The notes beneath the pieces were generated by a model. The model saw only the letters and a list, made by a program, of their open reading frames with translations. It was not told where the DNA came from and did no database searches. Shown piece by piece: positions 58,872 through 64,000 of a DNA stretch of 64,000 nt. Positions within the stretch are counted from its first letter, which is position 1, and the number at the start of each line of letters is the position of its first letter. The stretch is from the NCBI RefSeq assembly GCF_032190635.1, contig NZ_JAVLAS010000001.1, forward strand, positions 2,480,001 through 2,544,000, given 5' to 3'. This stretch comes from Levilactobacillus zymae. GTDB lineage: Bacteria > Bacillota > Bacilli > Lactobacillales > Lactobacillaceae. The position numbers and the translations under genes are program-made.

Positions 58872-60680
58872 ATGGTAAAAAAGAACAAACTCGTTCTCTC
58901 AGCGATGGCCGTGTTAGCCACGTTGAGTTTAGCCGCTTGCGGCAGTAAGAAGAGTACGTCTGACGCCGTCGATAACGGTGCTTCAGTCAAACTGTCATCG
59001 GTCTATAAGAACACTGCGAAGAGTACCACTGCCGCCAACAACACCACGTTGAAGGTCGCGGAGCCTAACGATTCGCCATTCCAAGGAATTTCTGATTCCG
59101 TTCTGTCGACTAACCAAGAAGACGCCGACGTCTTTGCTCCTGGTGGTCAAGACCAACTCTTCAACGTCGATAAGAATTACAAGATCATCGATGGTGGGAT
59201 GGCCAACCTACGTTTGAGCCGTAAGACTAACACCGCAACCATCACGCTCCGCAAAAACGCTAAGTGGTCCAACGGCGCCAAGGTAACTGCCAAGGATATT
59301 GAGTACGCTTACGAAGTCATCGCTAACAAGAACACGACTTCACAACAATATTCCTCCGACTTCAACGCCATCAAGGGCATGACCGCTTACCACACCGGCA
59401 AGTCCAAGACAATTTCGGGCATCACCTATCCCGATGGTCAAACCGGCCGGACAGCCGTGATTCATTACACTCACGTAACACCGGCAATGAAGTTCTTAGG
59501 AAACTCTTTCTTGTGGGGCACCGTGGAACCTTACGAATACATCAAAAACGTTCCCATTGCTAAGTTAGCCGCCTCTAAGCAAGTCCGGAAAAACCCTATC
59601 TTTACTGGGGCCTACAAACTGGATAAGGTGGTTGAAGGCGAATCTACGACTTGGTCACCTAATAAGTACTACTGGGGTAAGAAAGCCCAAATCAAGCACA
59701 TCAACATCAACGTGGTTTCCTCTAACAACATTGATAAGGCGATCCAATCCAAGAAGTACGACTTCACGTCCCCGACTGGTGTTATGCACGGAACCGATTA
59801 CAAGCAATTAAAGGGTCTGAAGAACTATCACGTCGTCGGCCAAGCCGCTTTAAGTTACGACTACTTCGGCTTTAACGTGGGGCACTACGACACCAAGACG
59901 GGTAAGAACGTCATGGATAAGAACAGTAAGATGGCTAACAAGAACTTACGTCAGGCCATGATGTACGCGTTGAATCTTGACCAAATCACCAAGAAGTTCG
60001 GTAACGGCATGACTTGGCGGGCCAACACCTTAATCCCACCAGTCTTCCAGAAGTACTGGGATTCTAGCGCTAAAGGTTTCCCATTGAACCTTAAGAAGGC
60101 CAACAAGTTGCTCGACCAAGCCGGTTACAAGAAACGTAACGGTAGCAAGTGGCGGTCTGATCCGGATGGCAAGAAATTAAAGATCTACTTCGGTGCCATG
60201 ACCGGGACCTCCGCCCAAGCTGCCGAATACCAAGATTACCTGCAACAATGGCACAAAATTGGGTTGGACGTTCAATTCACCGGTGGTAAGACCATGGAAA
60301 TGAACAGTTTCTACTCCACCCTGCAATCACCAAAGCAAAGCAAGATCGACGTCTACGCCGCTGCATGGGGCCTGTCCTCCGAACCAACGCCAACGCAACT
60401 TTATGGCGAAGAAGCAACCTACAACATGGGCCACTTCGTTTCGAAGAAGAACACGCAACTAATCAACGACATGAACAGCAGCAAGGCTTGGAACGACACC
60501 TACCGGACCAAGATTTTCAAGGAATGGCAGAAGTACATGAACGACCAAGCCGCCGTTGCCCCAGGTTCCTTCGCCTACACTTGGAGCCCCGTCAACAAGC
60601 GGGTCAAGGGGTACGATGTTAGCCCAGCTAACAACGACTTCTGGAGTAACTTGTCGTTAACGTCTACCAACGTGCAATAA
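58872..60680 (+). CDS. oppA: Oligopeptide-binding lipoprotein OppA
   Basis: The 602-residue substrate-binding protein has a lipoprotein signal with lipobox LAAC (Cys about 23), followed by an SBP_bac_5 domain: NLRLSRKTNTATITLRKNAKW and SNGAKVTAKDIEYAYEVIANK in the first lobe, and NKNLRQAMMYALNLDQI in the second. It captures peptides outside the membrane and passes them to OppBC. The size (about 600) agrees with lactic acid bacteria OppA. The ribosome site is AAGGGGG. Codon use is biased, as for an abundant protein. Confidence 0.95.
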   Translation: MVKKNKLVLSAMAVLATLSLAACGSKKSTSDAVDNGASVKLSSVYKNTAKSTTAANNTTLKVAEPNDSPFQGISDSVLSTNQEDADVFAPGGQDQLFNVDKNYKIIDGGMANLRLSRKTNTATITLRKNAKWSNGAKVTAKDIEYAYEVIANKNTTSQQYSSDFNAIKGMTAYHTGKSKTISGITYPDGQTGRTAVIHYTHVTPAMKFLGNSFLWGTVEPYEYIKNVPIAKLAASKQVRKNPIFTGAYKLDKVVEGESTTWSPNKYYWGKKAQIKHININVVSSNNIDKAIQSKKYDFTSPTGVMHGTDYKQLKGLKNYHVVGQAALSYDYFGFNVGHYDTKTGKNVMDKNSKMANKNLRQAMMYALNLDQITKKFGNGMTWRANTLIPPVFQKYWDSSAKGFPLNLKKANKLLDQAGYKKRNGSKWRSDPDGKKLKIYFGAMTGTSAQAAEYQDYLQQWHKIGLDVQFTGGKTMEMNSFYSTLQSPKQSKIDVYAAAWGLSSEPTPTQLYGEEATYNMGHFVSKKNTQLINDMNSSKAWNDTYRTKIFKEWQKYMNDQAAVAPGSFAYTWSPVNKRVKGYDVSPANNDFWSNLSLTSTNVQ

Positions 60681-60702
60681 GTTTAACTCGTTTGTATCAT
60701 TA

Positions 60703-60747
60703 GAAAAATTGGCCAGTAATCCCGTGAGGTTGCTGACCAATTTTTTT
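60703..60747 (+). terminator. Terminator of the opp operon
   Basis: AAAAATTGGCCAGTAA pairs with TTGCTGACCAATTTTT with a few mismatches, followed by more T residues. Confidence 0.85.
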
Positions 60748-60810
60748 GTGTCGCCAGGTTCCGTCCCCCGATTACTAGATTAATCTAGTTCAGAAACGAT
60801 AAAGGTGCTA

Positions 60811-61853
60811 GGTAGATTGTAAAATTAATCCGAACGCTGTTCGGACAAAAAAGATCAGCTTCCTTTAAAATGGTGTTTACCACAAACCCATCTTTTAGGA
60901 GCTGATCTTTTGTCTAGTATAACCTATTCCGAACGAATTAAAATCGAAACCTTTTGTGAACTAGGGCTGTCCAATATCCAAATGGGCGTTCGGCTGAACC
61001 GATCACCGTCAACAATTTCTTATGAATTATCTCGATGTCAACCTTATCAGGCTGAATTAGCACAAACAGATGCCGAATACAAGCGATCACGATGTGGTCG
61101 GAAAACTAAGCTGAGCGATGAGTTAAAGCAAAAAATTCTCAACCATTTACGTCTAAGCTGGTCACCAGGAATGATTGCTCACGAATTTAAACTAGCTACT
61201 AAATCTATTTATAATTGGCTAAATCAGGGGAGAATTGATTTCTCCTTGAATGATCTACCTGAACATGGCGTACGCCAACGGCGTAACGTTGACCAACGAT
61301 CCAAATATAATCAATCTTTGGGGCGATCAATTGAACAGCGTCCCATGATGATTAATCAACGTAATCGCATCGGCGATTTTGAACTAGATACAGTCGTTGG
61401 TCCTCGTGGGCATAGTAAGGCAGTTTTATTAACTTTAATCGATCGAAAATCACGGTTCCTTTGGGCATACCGGTTAAAAGATCGAACGACAGCGAGTGTT
61501 AATGAAGCACTGACTAAGTTCCTAACAACTTTTAATGGACCGGTGCACAGTTTTACTGTGGACCGTGGTACTGAGTTTAGTGGGCTAGTATCATTTGAAT
61601 CACAATATGGTATTAAGACCTATTACTGTCATGCTTATACGCCAGCTGAACGTGGTAGTAATGAACGCTTTAATCGGAATTTACGTTATTTTTATCCTAA
61701 GGGGACTCGTTTTGAGCACATTAGTGCTCAAGATTTAACGACGACGTTACTCCAAATTAACCAGCGACCGCTTAAAATACTCGACTGGCAAACACCGTAT
61801 CAGGTTATGCTGACCAATTTGTCCAAAAATTCGGATTAAATTTGCAATCTACC
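60811..61853 (+). mobile_element. IS30-family insertion sequence, copy C (1043 bp)
   Basis: Same length and ends as copy B, with target duplication GCTA at 60807-60810 and 61854-61857. The transposase translation is identical to copy B. It is inserted just upstream of the gene at 61890, in its promoter region. Confidence 0.95.
60910..61839 (+). CDS. IS30-family transposase (copy C)
   Basis: The 309-residue protein is identical to the copy B transposase, including the TTG start and DDE residues, and is intact. The identity of the two copies means very recent transposition or gene conversion. Confidence 0.95.
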   Translation: MSSITYSERIKIETFCELGLSNIQMGVRLNRSPSTISYELSRCQPYQAELAQTDAEYKRSRCGRKTKLSDELKQKILNHLRLSWSPGMIAHEFKLATKSIYNWLNQGRIDFSLNDLPEHGVRQRRNVDQRSKYNQSLGRSIEQRPMMINQRNRIGDFELDTVVGPRGHSKAVLLTLIDRKSRFLWAYRLKDRTTASVNEALTKFLTTFNGPVHSFTVDRGTEFSGLVSFESQYGIKTYYCHAYTPAERGSNERFNRNLRYFYPKGTRFEHISAQDLTTTLLQINQRPLKILDWQTPYQVMLTNLSKNSD

Positions 61854-61889
61854 GCTACACTAAATTTAGTTAATCGAGGAGGAAAACAC

Positions 61890-62879
61890 ATGAAGCAAAC
61901 TGCACAAGTCGCACTGGCCCTGGGGATGGGCCTAGCGCTAAGTCTCGGATTCACCACCACGGCTGCGGCCAGCCAGCACTATTCGACCGCCCGCGCTAAC
62001 TCGGTCAAGTTGGTCTGGCGCGCCAAGATGGGCCGCCATGCCTACACGGCCACCCAGGGCGCACGTTATTCGAAACACCTGGGCGTTCGTTATAGTGCCA
62101 ACCAGGCAACGGCCAACGTCACCTGGTACACCGACGCCCACGAGAAATTGTACGAAAAAGGCAAGTATAAATCCGCAATCTACTATCACGTGACCAGCGC
62201 GGATGGCACCCTCCAGGGGTGGATCTGGCGCGGCTACCTGAAGGCCGGTAGCGGTAGCGCCACCACCACCACGACCACTACCCCGACCACGACGTCAACT
62301 TCCAGTTCCCGGACGACTCCCCTGGCCTTTCCCACCAAGGATGGGGACACCTACCGCTGGTTTGGCGGCAAGCTCGCCCAAGCCGTCTCGGATCAGCTGA
62401 CTCACGATGGCTACCATACCAGTCGCAACCTCGCCGAAGTCGAACAAAGTATTAATCTGTACTTTGACGATTGGTCCGGCACCATGACCTCCCAGACGAT
62501 TACTCGCGAGAGCTGGGACGAATTCGATCTGATTACCGGAAAGCTGCAGCCCAGCGACGTCCACTTTGCCTTTTCCGGTAAGGGGGGCACCCTTGGGAGC
62601 AGTGACCTCAAGGATGCCAATCAACCGACCAAGAGCGATTGGACCACTGACGAACTGGCTCGTAACACGGGGGCGGCACTGGATCAGCAACAGCGCACCA
62701 CGGGAACCCTGGTGCCCCGGTTAGCCCGCTACTTCGAAAGTATTCTCGATAAACATCACGCCAGCTACTTTAATCTCGACCTGGATTACAACAATCCGAC
62801 GCACACCGCCAACCACGATGCTCTAAACTTCGACTTTCTCTACACGGCGGTGCCTGACGGGCCCCACGCCGACAACTAA
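61890..62879 (+). CDS. Secreted protein with GWIWRG motif, function unknown
   Basis: Start ATG 61890 (MKQTAQVALALGMG), after GAGGAGG; the frame upstream of it belongs to the IS end. The 329-residue protein has a signal peptide (cleavage near AAAS, about residue 29), a basic Tyr-rich domain (about 30-112) ending DGTLQGWIWRGYL, a Thr/Ser linker (about 117-142) and an acidic C-terminal domain (about 145-329) with no recognised fold. The first domain is like the wall-associated segments of other lactobacillus exoproteins. IS30-C begins 36 bases upstream of the start, so its native promoter is disrupted. Confidence 0.75.
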   Translation: MKQTAQVALALGMGLALSLGFTTTAAASQHYSTARANSVKLVWRAKMGRHAYTATQGARYSKHLGVRYSANQATANVTWYTDAHEKLYEKGKYKSAIYYHVTSADGTLQGWIWRGYLKAGSGSATTTTTTTPTTTSTSSSRTTPLAFPTKDGDTYRWFGGKLAQAVSDQLTHDGYHTSRNLAEVEQSINLYFDDWSGTMTSQTITRESWDEFDLITGKLQPSDVHFAFSGKGGTLGSSDLKDANQPTKSDWTTDELARNTGAALDQQQRTTGTLVPRLARYFESILDKHHASYFNLDLDYNNPTHTANHDALNFDFLYTAVPDGPHADN

Positions 62880-62909
62880 GTCCCGAGTTGGTACTCGTGA
62901 ACCAAGCTC

Positions 62910-62949
62910 AAAACGCCCCCTATTCCGGATGCGGAATAAGGGGCGTTTT
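62910..62949. terminator. Bidirectional terminator
   Basis: AAAACGCCCC (62910-62919) pairs with GGGGCGTTTT (62940-62949), with TATTCC/GGAATA pairing inside. It serves both the secreted protein gene and the converging YfhO-like gene. Confidence 0.92.
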
Positions 62950-62982
62950 GGCGTTCATCCTATGCTGGTTAGGTGACTTCGG

Positions 62983-64000
62983 CTAATCTTCTCGTCGGCG
63001 GTTACTGAACTGATAAGCGCCCACTAAGCCCGTCACGATGAGGCCCACCACCGTCAGGCCGACGCCCAACCGGAAGCCCGGCGTGTGATAGGTTAGGCGA
63101 ATTCGGTGCGTTCCCGCGGGCAACTGAGCACCCACGAAGCCGACGTTGACCCGCTTAACGGGCGTTGTCTTCCCATCCACGGTCAGGTGCCACCCCGCCG
63201 AATACGGCATCGAGGTGGTCAGAATCGTGGCTTGCGGGGACCGACTCGTCCCGGTGACCACGCCGTTGTTGACTCGCAACTGCTGGAGATTTTGGCGCTT
63301 CAGCTGGGTCATCTGCCGCGCGTAGGCTGACCCGAACGGGACGGCAATTAGCTTGGCCGACTTAAACGTCAAGCCTTGGACCCCCTGAAAGCTGACCGTG
63401 ACCTTGCGCCGCGGGGCCTTCGAGTAGCCTAGGTTGAGCAGAACCTTCCGTTTAGGTTGGTAGTCCGACAGGTTGGTCTGCCCCAGTTGACTGTAGCCGG
63501 TCACGTTCTTGAAGCTGGTGGCTTTCACCGTGTAGGCCCCGTCACTCTGCCGCCAGATGGCACTGCGCAGCGTGTTCAGTCGCTGAATCCCGGTAAACGC
63601 CTGATTCTGAAAAATCTCGGTATTGCGCTTAGCGTGATACTTATCGCGTACCGACAAGCGTTGGGCCTGAATCCCGTCGAGCTCCAGGTAGAGCTCTGTC
63701 TTGGCCGTTCGTTGCGGCTGGGTCAAGCGCAGCTGATAGGTGATGGGTTGGGCCTGAATATCACTGGTTACCGCCTTCAACCCGGTGCGATTCTGCCGCC
63801 GGCTTTGCTTTAAGATCTGCCGGTTCTGGTGAATTAACTGGCTGAGCCGGTGCCGGTCGGTGTGTACACTGACCGACCGATCCTGGTTCTTCTGGGTCAA
63901 CGCTCGTTGCGCCGTGGTGGCCAAGTCCGGATCGAGCTGATTGCCCTGTTGCCGGTAGGTCACCAGCTGGTCGAAACTATCGATCACCGTCTGATCACTG
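62983..64000 (-). CDS. YfhO-family membrane protein, C-terminal part (runs off window)
   Basis: The frame is open to the window edge, so only the last 339 or so codons are present. The C-terminus has the YfhO pattern: TTSMPYSAGWHLTVDGK, VGFVGAQLPAGTHRIRLTYH, then a last membrane segment (about 22 residues) and the tail SNRRRED. YfhO proteins are large polytopic membrane proteins (about 850-900 residues) with a proposed role in glycosylation of wall polymers such as lipoteichoic acid. The extracellular domain seen here precedes the last helix. The internal GTG near 63987 is not the real start. Confidence 0.85.
   Translation of the reverse strand, partial: SDQTVIDSFDQLVTYRQQGNQLDPDLATTAQRALTQKNQDRSVSVHTDRHRLSQLIHQNRQILKQSRRQNRTGLKAVTSDIQAQPITYQLRLTQPQRTAKTELYLELDGIQAQRLSVRDKYHAKRNTEIFQNQAFTGIQRLNTLRSAIWRQSDGAYTVKATSFKNVTGYSQLGQTNLSDYQPKRKVLLNLGYSKAPRRKVTVSFQGVQGLTFKSAKLIAVPFGSAYARQMTQLKRQNLQQLRVNNGVVTGTSRSPQATILTTSMPYSAGWHLTVDGKTTPVKRVNVGFVGAQLPAGTHRIRLTYHTPGFRLGVGLTVVGLIVTGLVGAYQFSNRRRED

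Noticed and set aside
51394-61853. Composite transposon formed by IS30 copies B and C
   Set aside because: The target duplications differ (ATTT and GCTA), so each IS inserted alone; the content (opp, lplA) is ordinary chromosome.
1-64000. Prophage, CRISPR-Cas, restriction-modification or biosynthetic cluster
   Set aside because: No phage structural genes, integrase, cas genes, restriction genes or synthase clusters were seen; mobile DNA is limited to three IS30 copies and the MITE-like element.

Overview
This 64 kb window comes from the chromosome of a low-to-mid GC Gram-positive bacterium, most likely a heterofermentative lactic acid bacterium of the Lactobacillaceae (Levilactobacillus or a close relative). 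The pointers are strong AGGAGG-type ribosome binding sites, frequent TTG and GTG starts, a KxYKxGKxW-type signal peptide, MucBP repeats, an LPQTxE sorting signal, a T-box leader, cre-like sites and an OppDFBCA peptide transporter. The genus is an inference from protein style and base composition, not from a marker gene. There is no rRNA operon, CRISPR array or prophage. One tRNA gene is present.

Layout. 1-5.7 kb: start of an unknown gene, an NfeD-like/SPFH membrane pair, a lipoprotein and a large LRR/MucBP cell-wall adhesin with its own consensus promoter. 5.7-9.2 kb: a zinc alcohol dehydrogenase, a WYL regulator, a 295 bp MITE-like element, a DUF6933-like protein and a gene remnant. 9.2-13.7 kb: an AT-richer ascorbate PTS cluster (ulaC-A-B-G) with a divergent RpiR-type regulator, a cre-like site inside the promoter and palindromic candidate operators. 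13.7-24 kb: a tiny cationic membrane peptide, a membrane-anchored nuclease, tRNA-Arg, a T-box-controlled brnQ, rarA, a MarR regulator, nnrE, a VanX-like dipeptidase, a two-part DMT/DUF606 transporter and a second alcohol dehydrogenase. 24-25 kb: IS30 copy A. 25-42 kb: BSH/PVA-family amidase, NlpC/P60 hydrolase, S9 peptidase, ketopantoate reductase, an orphan ATP-cone protein, an Spx paralogue without its cysteines, a CPA1 antiporter, a 5'-nucleotidase family phosphoesterase, an RNase Y paralogue, a membrane alpha/beta hydrolase and PepF. 42-51 kb: XRE regulator, methyltransferase, RelB/YafQ-like toxin-antitoxin pair, two CPBP proteases with small membrane proteins, a CAP-domain protein, a MATE exporter and a protein with a histone-H1-like tail. 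51-62 kb: two identical, same-orientation IS30 copies (B and C) bracketing lplA, an Rrf2 regulator and the complete opp operon. 62-64 kb: a secreted protein whose promoter region is split by IS30-C, and the C-terminal part of a YfhO-like membrane protein running off the window.

How the parts work together. Much of the window concerns acquisition of carbon and nitrogen: peptide uptake (Opp) feeds PepF and the S9 peptidase, BrnQ imports branched-chain amino acids under a T-box whose likely specifier is an isoleucine codon, and the Ula PTS imports ascorbate. Three promoters (ula, the VanX-like dipeptidase and lplA) carry good cre-like sites, so carbon catabolite control by CcpA is a plausible common thread. 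The most unusual items are the free-standing ATP-cone protein, the small cationic membrane peptide with a structured 3' region, the RNase Y paralogue with a polylysine tail, the Spx paralogue lacking CxxC, the VanX homologue with a changed metal-ligand motif, and the recent IS30 insertions that altered transcription units. I did not find one clear, completely new multi-gene system.
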